Below, in pieces: positions 51,187 to 60,066 of a stretch of 64,000 bases of DNA. The translations under genes were made by a program, and so were the position numbers. Each line of letters opens with the position of its first letter. The stretch's first letter is position 1. This stretch comes from JBKECO01 sp047974745 (GTDB lineage Bacteria > Bacillota > Clostridia > Lachnospirales > Lachnospiraceae), in assembly GCA_047974745.1 (NCBI GenBank), contig JBKECO010000003.1:124001-188000 (forward strand), read 5' to 3'. The notes below the pieces were generated by a model. It was not told where the DNA came from, made no database searches, and saw nothing but the letters and a program-made list of their open reading frames with translations.

Positions 51187-52038
51187 ATGGAGTCTAAAAG
51201 CAGAAAAAGCTTTTCAAATGTAAAACGAGTAGTTGTTAAGATTGGATCTTCATCGCTGCATCACAAAGTTTCACAGGATCTCGATTTTCTAAAGCTAGAA
51301 CGTCTGGTCAGAGAACTGAGCAATCTCAGAAATCAGGGGATTGATGTCTGTCTGGTAAGCTCTGGTGCCATCGCAGTTGGTAGAACGGCTATGGGCATAA
51401 ACAGAAGACCTGAAACAATAGCCGAGAAACAGGCTTGTGCAGCAGTTGGACAGTCAAGACTAATGATGACCTATCAGAAGATGTTTTCAGAATACCACCA
51501 GACAGTTGGTCAGGTACTGATGACGAAAAATACAATGACCGATAATGTATCCCGAAAGAATGCCCAGAATACATTTAATGAATTATTTCGACTTGGTGTA
51601 ATTCCGATCGTAAACGAAAATGATACCGTCTCTACCTATGAGATTCAGTTCGGGGACAACGACAGTCTATCAGCCATTGTTGCGTCCTTGATTTCAGCGG
51701 ATCTGTTGATTTTATTATCTGACATCGATGGATTGTATACCGATGACCCTAGAAAGAATAAGGCGGCCAAGCTGATCGATGATGTATTTGAGCTGGGAGA
51801 TGAAATCTCTAATATGGCAAAGAGTTCTACAGGCAGTGACGTTGGAACAGGCGGAATGGCTACAAAACTGACAGCAGCCAAAATTGCGACCGAATCGGGA
51901 GTGGATATGGTGATCGTTAATGGTAAGGATGTCAGAGTCATCCACAAAATTATTGAGGGACGATTTAAAGGAACCATATTTCACAAGAATACGAATGAGG
52001 ATTTTTACATCAGTGATTTTATAATTGAGAATATGTGA
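51187..52038 (+). CDS. proB: Glutamate 5-kinase (short form without PUA domain)
   Basis: ProB phosphorylates glutamate in the first step of proline synthesis. The 283-residue protein has the amino-acid kinase fold, with VVVKIGSSSL (about 13-22), LVSSGAIAVGR, PIVNENDTVS and TDDPRKNKAAK. It lacks the C-terminal PUA domain of the 367-residue E. coli enzyme; short forms are common in Clostridia. proA lies 820 bases downstream, with two small genes between. Confidence 0.93.
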   Translation: MESKSRKSFSNVKRVVVKIGSSSLHHKVSQDLDFLKLERLVRELSNLRNQGIDVCLVSSGAIAVGRTAMGINRRPETIAEKQACAAVGQSRLMMTYQKMFSEYHQTVGQVLMTKNTMTDNVSRKNAQNTFNELFRLGVIPIVNENDTVSTYEIQFGDNDSLSAIVASLISADLLILLSDIDGLYTDDPRKNKAAKLIDDVFELGDEISNMAKSSTGSDVGTGGMATKLTAAKIATESGVDMVIVNGKDVRVIHKIIEGRFKGTIFHKNTNEDFYISDFIIENM

Positions 52039-52054
52039 GAAAGTAAGGGATAAG

Positions 52055-52276
52055 ATGAATCAGGAAAAGATCGACAGGATCAATACACTTTATAGAAAAG
52101 CAAAGGCTGAGGGGCTTTCTGAAGAAGAAAAAGTAGAACAGGCACTTCTGCGGGAAGAGTATGTTGCCAGTGTCAGAAATAATCTGAGAGGTCAGCTCAA
52201 TAATATTGACCTGATTGATTCGGATGGGAACATTGAAAATCTTGGAGAAAAATATGGAAATAAAAAGCAGAATTAG
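52055..52276 (+). CDS. DUF896/YnzC-like small protein
   Basis: The 73-residue helical protein matches the DUF896 (YnzC) family: INTLYRKAKAEGLSEEEKVEQ and LREEYVASVRNNLRGQLN. In Bacillus subtilis a member is induced with the SOS response, but the biochemical role is not established. ATG at 52055 follows AAGGGA. It overlaps the next gene by 23 bases and shares the proB-proA transcript. Confidence 0.88.
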   Translation: MNQEKIDRINTLYRKAKAEGLSEEEKVEQALLREEYVASVRNNLRGQLNNIDLIDSDGNIENLGEKYGNKKQN

Positions 52277-52838
52277 AGCGGTTCATAAAACTTTGAGAGA
52301 GGAAATGTCACAAGTAGAAGTGGAAGAATTGTCAGATCTTATTATGATACAGGTCAGACATTTTCTGAATTTTGATGAATCACTGATGGGGCAGGGCATA
52401 TACGGATATTTCCCGATCGATCAAGAGGTCGATTTGCTGCGCTTTTATCAGGAGTGTCTTGATCATGGGATTCCGCTGGCCTTTCCAAGAATAATAGAAG
52501 GGTTCATGGATTTTTATCAGGTCAGATCCATGGGGGATGATTTCCATCAGGGAACCTATCAGATCATGGAACCTAATGATACCTGCTCAAAGGTGTACTG
52601 GAACGATGCGAATTGTCTGGTTCCCGGTCTTGTTTTTGATGAAAAAGGAAATCGGTATGGATATGGAGCTGGGTACTATGATAAGTATTTTGCAAAGCAT
52701 CCAGGGCTTTACAAAATCGGTGTTTCCTATGATCATCAGATCGAAAAAGAGCCAATTTTTGTTGAAGAGACTGATATCCAGATGAATCTAATTATAACAG
52801 ATCAAAGAATTATCAGAGGAATGAAGTTTTCTGGTTAA
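52254..52838 (+). CDS. 5-formyltetrahydrofolate cyclo-ligase
   Basis: This enzyme converts 5-formyl-THF to 5,10-methenyl-THF with ATP, clearing an inhibitory folate. The 194-residue protein has the family's basic N-terminal KSRIRAVHKTLREEM, the central GIYGYFPIDQEVDL and the C-terminal nucleotide motif VPGLVFDEKGNRYGYGAGYYD. ATG at 52254 has GGAG six bases upstream; longer in-frame starts fall inside the preceding gene. It follows the DUF896 gene, a pairing seen in other Firmicutes. Confidence 0.9.
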   Translation: MEIKSRIRAVHKTLREEMSQVEVEELSDLIMIQVRHFLNFDESLMGQGIYGYFPIDQEVDLLRFYQECLDHGIPLAFPRIIEGFMDFYQVRSMGDDFHQGTYQIMEPNDTCSKVYWNDANCLVPGLVFDEKGNRYGYGAGYYDKYFAKHPGLYKIGVSYDHQIEKEPIFVEETDIQMNLIITDQRIIRGMKFSG

Positions 52839-52857
52839 AAAGAAAGGGAAATTCTAG

Positions 52858-54108
52858 ATGGAGCTTATTACGATTTGTGAAAATGCAAAGGCATCTAAGT
52901 ATGAAGTTGCAAAACTATCAACAAATAAAAAAAATGAAGTTCTAATCTGTGCCGCAGATCGACTGCTTCTTAATGCCGGTCGGATCTTAGAGGCGAATGA
53001 GATAGATATTGATCGCGCAGGCAAAGCAAATATGCCAAAAGCACTGATAGACAGGCTCTACTTGTCAAAGGAGAGAATCGAACAGATCGCAGAGTGTCTT
53101 CGGGAGATCGCAGCACTAGAAGATCCGGTCGGTGAGGTTCTGCAGATGAAAAAGAGACCGAACGGACTGGTCATTGGACAAAAGAGAGTGCCCCTTGGTG
53201 TCATTGGCATTATCTATGAGTCGCGTCCAAATGTTACTGCAGATGCCTTTGGACTCTGTTTTAAAGCTGGAAATACAGTAATTCTTCGAGGTGGAAAAGA
53301 TGCCATTCACTCTAATGTTGCCATTGTACGTTCGATAACAGAAACCTTAATGGAATGTGGAGTGACTGAACATGCGATTCAGCTGATTGAAGATACCGAT
53401 CATGAAACCGCAAAAGAATTTATGCATATGAATGAATATGTTGATGTTCTGATTCCCAGAGGAGGAGCAGGATTGATTAAAACAGTTGTCACGACAGCTA
53501 CAATTCCAGTCATTGAAACGGGGACGGGTAATTGCCATGTATTTGTGGATGCCTCTGCAGATTTAGAAATGGCAAAAAGAATCCTGATCAATGCTAAAAC
53601 ACAGCGAATCGGAGTGTGCAATGCCTGTGAGTCTCTTTTGATTCATAAGGATATACTTGATGATTTTGTCCCAATGATGGTGGATGCATTATCTGAATTT
53701 CAGGTGGAAATCAGAGCGGATGACAAAATTTGTTCGCTGGCAGATTCGAATCAAAATGTCATACCAGCAACGGAATCAGACTGGGGAACGGAATATCTGG
53801 ACTACATTATTTCTGCAAAAACGGTAAATGGGATCGAAGAAGCCATCGATCATATTAATAAATACAACACAGGACATTCAGAGACCATAGTAACAAATGA
53901 CTATCAAAATGCAGAAAAATTTCTGGATGAGGTAGATGCTGCGGCAGTCTATGTGAATGCTTCCACTCGCTTTACGGATGGATTTGAATTCGGCTTTGGA
54001 GCTGAGATCGGAATCAGCACACAAAAGCTTCATGCTAGAGGTCCAATGGGACTAAAAGAACTGACGAGTACGAAATATATCATTTATGGGAATGGTCAGA
54101 TCCGATAA
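52858..54108 (+). CDS. proA: Glutamate-5-semialdehyde dehydrogenase (gamma-glutamyl phosphate reductase)
   Basis: ProA reduces gamma-glutamyl phosphate to glutamate semialdehyde with NADPH, the second step of proline synthesis. The 416-residue protein has PLGVIGIIYESRPNVTADAF, GNTVILRGGKDAIHSN, the catalytic Cys segment KTQRIGVCNACESLL and FGAEIGISTQKLHARGPMGL. It is standard length and probably co-transcribed with proB. No proC is in the window. Confidence 0.95.
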   Translation: MELITICENAKASKYEVAKLSTNKKNEVLICAADRLLLNAGRILEANEIDIDRAGKANMPKALIDRLYLSKERIEQIAECLREIAALEDPVGEVLQMKKRPNGLVIGQKRVPLGVIGIIYESRPNVTADAFGLCFKAGNTVILRGGKDAIHSNVAIVRSITETLMECGVTEHAIQLIEDTDHETAKEFMHMNEYVDVLIPRGGAGLIKTVVTTATIPVIETGTGNCHVFVDASADLEMAKRILINAKTQRIGVCNACESLLIHKDILDDFVPMMVDALSEFQVEIRADDKICSLADSNQNVIPATESDWGTEYLDYIISAKTVNGIEEAIDHINKYNTGHSETIVTNDYQNAEKFLDEVDAAAVYVNASTRFTDGFEFGFGAEIGISTQKLHARGPMGLKELTSTKYIIYGNGQIR

Positions 54109-54146
54109 GAATAAACTGTTATAAGGACAGAAGGGTAATCATATAC

Positions 54147-55616
54147 GTGAGCAATATAACGAATACAACAGATATCAAAAAGAGACTGCAGGAGATCGAT
54201 GTGAGAATGGAGCCTCCTGCAAATGAGCCTGACAGGCAATACTACTTTATTAAAAAGGCCAAAGAGTATGCATCACAAAGATCCAAGGAGCTCGGACGGC
54301 CTCTTTTAGCGTCAATCACGACCTTTGGCTGTCAGATGAATGCACGGGATTCTGAAAAACTGCTTGGTATTCTAGAGGAAATCGGATACCAGGAGACCTC
54401 GGATGAGAATGCGGATTTTGTAATTTACAATACCTGCACAGTCAGAGAGAATGCGAATAATAAGGTCTATGGCAGACTTGGCAGATTACAGGGAATCAAA
54501 AGAACGAATCCGGATATGATGATCGGCCTGTGTGGATGTATGATGCAGGAACACGAGGCTGTAGAAAAAATCAAAAAAAGCTATTCCCATGTCAATCTCG
54601 TTTTCGGGACACATAATATATATAAATTCGCTGAACTGTTCGTATATGCATTTGAATCGCAACGAATGGTAATCGATGTCTGGGAGGATACGGATCAGAT
54701 TGTCGAGGATCTGCCGGTAGAACGAAAATATTCCTTTAAATCAGGCGTTAATATTATGTATGGCTGCAATAATTTTTGCAGCTATTGTATCGTACCCTAT
54801 GTGAGGGGCCGTGAACGAAGCAGAAGACCAGAGGAGATCCGAAAGGAAATTACCCAGCTTGCTGCAGATGGGGTTGTAGAAATCATGCTTCTGGGACAGA
54901 ATGTCAATTCCTATGGAAAGACCTTGGAACCTCAGACATCTTTTGCACAGCTGCTGGAAGAAATTGAGATGATCGACGGTATTCGCCGAATTCGTTTTAT
55001 GACCTCCCATCCAAAGGATCTTTCGGATGAATTGATCCGTGTGATCGGAGCATCAAATAAAATATGCAGTCATTTTCATTTGCCACTGCAGTCTGGCAGT
55101 ACAAGGATTCTGGATATTATGAATCGTAAATATACAAAAGAACAGTATCTGGAGCTTGCCAAAAAACTAAGAAATGCAGTACCTGATATCGCCCTGACAA
55201 CGGATATTATCGTTGGTTTTCCAGGGGAGACTGAGGAGGATTTTAACGAAACATTACGAGTGATCGAAGAAGTGGAATTCGACAGCGTATTTACATTCAT
55301 TTACTCGAAACGGACTGGAACCCCAGCTGCAACAATGGCGGATCAGGTGCCAGAGGAAGTAGTAAAGGAACGATTTGACCGGCTTTTAAAAATTGTCCAG
55401 AGCATATCGGCAAGAAGAGCTGAAAAACTGACTGGCTCTGTATGCGAAGTATTGATCGAGAACGTGAACGAACAAAATACAAGTTTGGTTTCTGGAAGGC
55501 TGAGCAATAATTCAGTGGTGCATTTGCCCGGCGACGCTGCAATGATCGGGCAGTTGTACTCCGTCAGACTGAATGAGTGCAAAGGTTTCTATTATATGGG
55601 TGAGATCATTCACTGA
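54147..55616 (+). CDS. miaB: tRNA-2-methylthio-N6-dimethylallyladenosine synthase
   Basis: MiaB is a radical-SAM methylthiotransferase acting on A37 of tRNAs that read UNN codons. The 489-residue protein has an N-terminal UPF0004 domain whose Cys (TFGCQMN, YNTCTVREN, GLCGCM) hold the auxiliary cluster. The radical-SAM CxxxCxxC is in CNNFCSYCIVPYVRGRE, and a C-terminal TRAM domain is present. Translation probably starts at GTG (54147), with AAGGG about 11 bases before, a loose spacing. It shares the proB-ruvB strand and spacing. Confidence 0.93.
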   Translation: MSNITNTTDIKKRLQEIDVRMEPPANEPDRQYYFIKKAKEYASQRSKELGRPLLASITTFGCQMNARDSEKLLGILEEIGYQETSDENADFVIYNTCTVRENANNKVYGRLGRLQGIKRTNPDMMIGLCGCMMQEHEAVEKIKKSYSHVNLVFGTHNIYKFAELFVYAFESQRMVIDVWEDTDQIVEDLPVERKYSFKSGVNIMYGCNNFCSYCIVPYVRGRERSRRPEEIRKEITQLAADGVVEIMLLGQNVNSYGKTLEPQTSFAQLLEEIEMIDGIRRIRFMTSHPKDLSDELIRVIGASNKICSHFHLPLQSGSTRILDIMNRKYTKEQYLELAKKLRNAVPDIALTTDIIVGFPGETEEDFNETLRVIEEVEFDSVFTFIYSKRTGTPAATMADQVPEEVVKERFDRLLKIVQSISARRAEKLTGSVCEVLIENVNEQNTSLVSGRLSNNSVVHLPGDAAMIGQLYSVRLNECKGFYYMGEIIH

Positions 55617-55633
55617 TCCAGGAGAGGTGCAAT

Positions 55634-56248
55634 ATGTATGCATATATAAAAGGTGAGCTTGCTGAAAGAGCAGATGGCTTTATCGTAGTAGAAGCCGGAG
55701 GCATAGGGTATCAGATCTTTATTGCGGTAAATGCACTGGAGTATCTGCCTGCGATCGGGGAAGAGATCAAGGTATATACGCATTTGAATATAAAGGAAGA
55801 TGCAATGGATCTCTTTGGATTTCTGACAAAAGATGATAAAAATATATTTCGCCTGCTGCTTGGAGTCAACGGAATCGGACCCAAGGGAGCTCTCGCGATT
55901 CTGTCGACCCTCACAGCTGATGATCTGCGTTTTGCAGTGCTTGGTGATGACGCAAAGGCAATTGCAAAATCACCAGGAATTGGGGCAAAAACAGCACAAA
56001 GAGTCATCTTAGAGCTTAAAGACAAGATATATATTCAGGATATATTGGGTAATTCGCATCACGATGATTTGGGAAGCAAGGCAGACCTCAAAGAGGATTC
56101 CAATAAATCCGAAGCAATTGATGCACTGATGGCGCTTGGTTATTCCTCGCAGGAAGCTGTATCGGTGGTCAGTCGAATTGAAATAACGGAAAGTACGACA
56201 GTAGAAGAGATCTTAAAACAGGCACTGAAGAATATGGCATTTTTATAA
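55634..56248 (+). CDS. ruvA: Holliday junction branch migration protein RuvA
   Basis: RuvA binds Holliday junctions as a tetramer and loads RuvB. The 204-residue protein has an N-terminal OB-fold (about 1-62), a helix-hairpin-helix centre with LLGVNGIGPKGALAILS and SPGIGAKTAQRVILELKDK, and a C-terminal RuvB-binding domain (about 150-204). AGGAGAGG precedes the ATG. ruvB follows; ruvC is not in the window, as expected in many Firmicutes that use RecU. Confidence 0.95.
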   Translation: MYAYIKGELAERADGFIVVEAGGIGYQIFIAVNALEYLPAIGEEIKVYTHLNIKEDAMDLFGFLTKDDKNIFRLLLGVNGIGPKGALAILSTLTADDLRFAVLGDDAKAIAKSPGIGAKTAQRVILELKDKIYIQDILGNSHHDDLGSKADLKEDSNKSEAIDALMALGYSSQEAVSVVSRIEITESTTVEEILKQALKNMAFL

Positions 56249-56301
56249 TGTGATATCAGGTTCGGTTTTTTGCATTTGTATTTCATGATTTGGAGGACAG
56301 G

Positions 56302-57303
56302 ATGGAAAAACGTGTGATTTCTACACAATTGCAGGAAGAAGATATAAAAATAGAAAAAAGCCTCCGCCCCCAGATTCTGGATCAGTATATCGGTCAGGAG
56401 AAGACAAAGGAAAACCTGCGGATCTATATTGAAGCTGCAAAGCAGCGTAAGGAATCATTGGATCATGTTCTTTTTTATGGACCGCCCGGACTTGGCAAGA
56501 CAACACTTGCAGGAATCATTGCGAATGAGATGAATGTGCATATTAAAGTCACATCCGGCCCGGCCATTGGTAAGCCGGGAGAGATGGCTGCAATACTTAG
56601 CAATCTTCAAGAAGGGGATCTGCTTTTCGTTGATGAGATCCACCGCCTTAACAGACAGGTGGAAGAGGTGCTGTATCCGGCAATGGAAGATTACGTTATT
56701 GATATTATGATTGGGAAAGGGACCTCTGCCAGATCCATTCGCCTGGATCTCCCTAAATTTACACTTGTAGGTGCAACAACGAGAGCCGGGTTGCTGTCTG
56801 CACCGCTTCGAGATCGTTTTGGAGTGGTTCATCATCTGGAATTTTATGAAATTGAGGAACTAAAAACGATCATTCTCTATTCTGCTCAAATTCTCGATGT
56901 TGAAATTGATCTAGAGGGTGCGCTTGAGCTAGCGAAACGAAGCCGTGGAACCCCTAGACTGGCAAATCGTCTGTTAAAACGTGTCCGAGATTTTGCACAG
57001 GTCAAATACAATGGGAAAATTACAGAGGAAGTAGCATCCTTCGCATTAAATCTGCTGGAAGTCGATACATGTGGACTAGATCTGAGTGACAGGAATATCC
57101 TACTGACGATCATACAAAAATTTGATGGGGGGCCAGTTGGACTTGATACGCTTTCTGCCTCGTTAGGTGAGGATTCCGGAACGATCGAGGATGTATATGA
57201 ACCATATCTGGTTAAAAACGGGTTTTTGAACCGTACACCAAAGGGGAGAGTCGCAACAAAATTTGCATACGAGCATTTTGGTCTGATAATGCCTGAAAAA
57301 TAA
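56302..57303 (+). CDS. ruvB: Holliday junction branch migration ATPase RuvB
   Basis: RuvB is the hexameric AAA+ motor of branch migration. The 333-residue protein has SLRPQILDQYIGQEKTKENL, Walker A FYGPPGLGKTTLA, Walker B LLFVDEIHRLNR and sensor GATTRAGLLS with the arginine region PLRDRFG. The C-terminal winged helix has FLNRTPKGRVAT. ATG at 56302 lies inside a GGAGGACAGG-led site; the in-frame TTG at 56290 is unlikely. Confidence 0.95.
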   Translation: MEKRVISTQLQEEDIKIEKSLRPQILDQYIGQEKTKENLRIYIEAAKQRKESLDHVLFYGPPGLGKTTLAGIIANEMNVHIKVTSGPAIGKPGEMAAILSNLQEGDLLFVDEIHRLNRQVEEVLYPAMEDYVIDIMIGKGTSARSIRLDLPKFTLVGATTRAGLLSAPLRDRFGVVHHLEFYEIEELKTIILYSAQILDVEIDLEGALELAKRSRGTPRLANRLLKRVRDFAQVKYNGKITEEVASFALNLLEVDTCGLDLSDRNILLTIIQKFDGGPVGLDTLSASLGEDSGTIEDVYEPYLVKNGFLNRTPKGRVATKFAYEHFGLIMPEK

Positions 57304-57367
57304 GTTGTGTTTCGAATAAATAATAATTATAATGATAGAAAGTCTATGCACTGGAAGGAGTTTGAAG

Positions 57368-57781
57368 ATGTCATCAAAAACAAACACGGAAGTGATCATT
57401 GCTGGAAAAGTTTATACCTTGAGTGGATTTGAAGGAGAAGCTTATTTGCAAAAAGTGGCATCCTATATCAATAATAAGAATACGGAAGTTCATGCACTAG
57501 AATCATTTAAATTTTGTAATTCAGAAACAAAAGGTGTTCTGATTCAGCTGAATTTGGCAGATGATTATTTTAAAGCCTTAAAGCGGATCGAAATCCTGGA
57601 GTCAGAAGCAGAATTAAGAGATAAAGATCTTTATGATCTAAAGCATGAATTGGTTACGAATCAAGTCAAATTGGAGAGTAGGGAACAAGAATTAAAAGAT
57701 CTGGAAGTTCAAAATAATGAGTTAAGACTGACAAATGCTAGATTAGAATCTGCATTGCCAGAGGATTCCTCGAAATCATAA
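57368..57781 (+). CDS. zapA: Cell division protein ZapA
   Basis: ZapA bundles FtsZ filaments at mid-cell. The 137-residue protein has the short N-terminal ZapA head (EVIIAGKVYTLSGFEGEAYL) and a long coiled coil (about 65-130), rich in Leu, Glu and Lys. ATG at 57368 follows GGAAGGAG; longer in-frame starts lack a site. A terminator follows, separating it from the U32 gene. Confidence 0.85.
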   Translation: MSSKTNTEVIIAGKVYTLSGFEGEAYLQKVASYINNKNTEVHALESFKFCNSETKGVLIQLNLADDYFKALKRIEILESEAELRDKDLYDLKHELVTNQVKLESREQELKDLEVQNNELRLTNARLESALPEDSSKS

Positions 57782-57791
57782 AACGTGTTAC

Positions 57792-57823
57792 AAAAAGAGG
57801 CGGATTTCGCCTCTTTTATATTT
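57792..57823 (+). terminator. Rho-independent terminator after zapA
   Basis: AAAGAGGCG (57794-57802) pairs with CGCCTCTTT (57808-57816) across GATTT. TTATATTT follows. It lies only 15 bases before the next start codon. Confidence 0.85.
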
Positions 57824-57837
57824 AAAGGGGTAAAACA

Positions 57838-60063
57838 TTGGAAAAACCAGAACTATTAGCACCAGCAGGGGATATGAATATTCTAAAGGCAGTTGCGGCA
57901 GCAGGATGTGATGCTGTCTATTTCGGCGGCGAGAAATTTGGTGCCAGAGCAAATGCTGCGAACTTCACTTCGCAAGAAGCGGAAGAAGGAATAGATTATC
58001 TTCATATTCACGGGAAAAAGGCATATCTGACCGTAAATACATTGGTGAAAAATAAAGAAGCTGCAAAGGAACTTTATGAGTTTATACTTCCTCTATATTT
58101 AGCTGGCTTGGATGCAGTGATTGTTCAGGATTTTGGAGTGATGCAGTTCCTAAGAGAGCAATTTCCACAATTACACATCCATATTAGTACACAAATGTCT
58201 GTCAGTAATGTTTGCGGTGCCAGATTTTTAAAAGATCACGGAGCAGACAGAATTGTAACAGCAAGAGAGCTGTCTCTTGCAGAAATTAAGCAAATACAAA
58301 AAGAGGCTAAAATCGAAATTGAATCCTTTGTTCACGGAGCACTGTGCTTTAGCTATTCCGGCCAATGTCTCATGAGCAGCCTAATCGGTCAAAGAAGTGC
58401 GAACAGAGGAAGATGCGCCCAGCCGTGCCGGCTCCCATACGATGTTTACGACAGCTCAGGCAGGGGATTGAATGAAAAAGAAAAGAACTATCCCCTTAGT
58501 CTGAAGGATCTATGTACCATCGACCTATTACCAGATATGCTGGAGAGCGGAATAACTTCCTTTAAGATCGAAGGCAGAATGAAGCAGGTGGATTATGCCG
58601 CCGGTGTAGTAGGGATCTATCGTGACTACCTTGACCGATATGAAGCCCATGGAAGAGCAGGTTATCAGGTCGAAGCCAGAGATCGTGAACTTCTGCTAGG
58701 CTACGGAAATCGAAGCGGATTTACGGATGGATATTACAAAAAAAGAAACGGATCCTCTATGGTCACATGGGTTGCACCGAACCATAGACATGAAAACCAG
58801 GAGTCTGTTTCAATACCGGAGTTGAAAAGAGCTGTAAACATTGAGATCCTGGCTCAGAGCGGAAAAGAGCTGCTTTTTACGATCTCAAGCGAGGCGAATC
58901 ACGTGATCAAAACCGGTCCAGTACTTGGAATCGCGGAGAAAAGACCAACTTCAGAAGAGGTAATCAAAGAAAAGGTCACAAAGCTTGGAAATACAGTGTT
59001 TTACTGTGAGGAACTCCGGATTTTGAATGACCCCAATGTTTTTGTTCCAATGACAGCTCTAAATGAATTGCGTCGGGAAGCAGTATTGGAATTATCCTCA
59101 CAGATCCTATCCACCTTTCGAAGAGAAAAGACAGATCGGATTCTGGTCAATGAGCATATAAAAGAAGATTTTATGAAACAAATCCAGGAAAGTACAGTTC
59201 TTTCAGAGAATGCAGTGTCCGATCTGAAGGGATTCTCCGTCACGATAGAAGAGTTGGCACAATGGAAGCCGTTGTTAGTGTATCCCTGGATCGATATTAT
59301 TTATCTGGACATCTCATTTTTAAACACAGACTGTTCTTATACGCATTTATATGATAAAAAGACTGAGGCAGAAAGAACCGGTAAAAAAATCGGCCTGGCC
59401 ATGCCTCATGTGTTTCGAAATGAATCTGAAAAGGAATTTGAAACTCTGCTTGGGATGAGTCTGTTCGAATACTACCTGGTAAGGACACAGGATGAACTGC
59501 AGTTTCTTCTGAGTCGTGGTATAGGACCCGATCATATCAGGCTGGATCATTCTGTTTATACATGGTCTGATATGAGCCGCTTTTACTATTTTAAGGCAAC
59601 AGGAATCCTACAGGATACCGTTCCAATGGAACTTAATAAAAAAGAAATCGCTCACAGATTTAATCTGGGAAGCGAAATGCTTATTTATGGTCACGTACCA
59701 TTGATGACAACGGCACAGTGCCTTCATAAAAATACACAGGCATGTGATCTGCAGGAAGAAACCATAACGATCAAAGACAGATATCAAATCCGTTTTCCTG
59801 TAAAAAATCACTGTCGAGTATGCTATAATACTGTGTATAATTCGATACCACTCTGCCTGACAGATGTCCTGGATGATATTATATCCATGGAGATCAAACA
59901 ATTTCGCATTTCCTTTACAATCGAAACGGCGGAGCAGACAAAGGCAGTGTTGACTTTGATCGATGAGACAATTCGGCATTTGAAAGATACTAATAAGGAG
60001 AGAACTGCGTCAAGTGTTCTGGGTGAATTTACATTTGGACATTGGAAACGTGGTGTGGATTAA
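57838..60063 (+). CDS. U32-family protein, probable RNA hydroxylase or collagenase-like peptidase
   Basis: The 741-residue protein has the U32 signature SFVHGALCFSYSGQCLMSS with conserved Cys residues, an N-terminal barrel (PAGDMNILKAVAAAGCDAVYFGG) and a DUF3656-like C-terminal extension. Some U32 proteins are now assigned to 23S rRNA hydroxylation (RlhA) and tRNA hydroxylation (TrhP); others are called peptidases. Size and the C-terminal part fit the RlhA/YhbU side, but I would not commit. Start is TTG (57838), with AAAGGGG 8 bases upstream. It is 3 bases before a SEDS gene. Confidence 0.8.
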   Translation: MEKPELLAPAGDMNILKAVAAAGCDAVYFGGEKFGARANAANFTSQEAEEGIDYLHIHGKKAYLTVNTLVKNKEAAKELYEFILPLYLAGLDAVIVQDFGVMQFLREQFPQLHIHISTQMSVSNVCGARFLKDHGADRIVTARELSLAEIKQIQKEAKIEIESFVHGALCFSYSGQCLMSSLIGQRSANRGRCAQPCRLPYDVYDSSGRGLNEKEKNYPLSLKDLCTIDLLPDMLESGITSFKIEGRMKQVDYAAGVVGIYRDYLDRYEAHGRAGYQVEARDRELLLGYGNRSGFTDGYYKKRNGSSMVTWVAPNHRHENQESVSIPELKRAVNIEILAQSGKELLFTISSEANHVIKTGPVLGIAEKRPTSEEVIKEKVTKLGNTVFYCEELRILNDPNVFVPMTALNELRREAVLELSSQILSTFRREKTDRILVNEHIKEDFMKQIQESTVLSENAVSDLKGFSVTIEELAQWKPLLVYPWIDIIYLDISFLNTDCSYTHLYDKKTEAERTGKKIGLAMPHVFRNESEKEFETLLGMSLFEYYLVRTQDELQFLLSRGIGPDHIRLDHSVYTWSDMSRFYYFKATGILQDTVPMELNKKEIAHRFNLGSEMLIYGHVPLMTTAQCLHKNTQACDLQEETITIKDRYQIRFPVKNHCRVCYNTVYNSIPLCLTDVLDDIISMEIKQFRISFTIETAEQTKAVLTLIDETIRHLKDTNKERTASSVLGEFTFGHWKRGVD

Positions 60064-60066
60064 TGT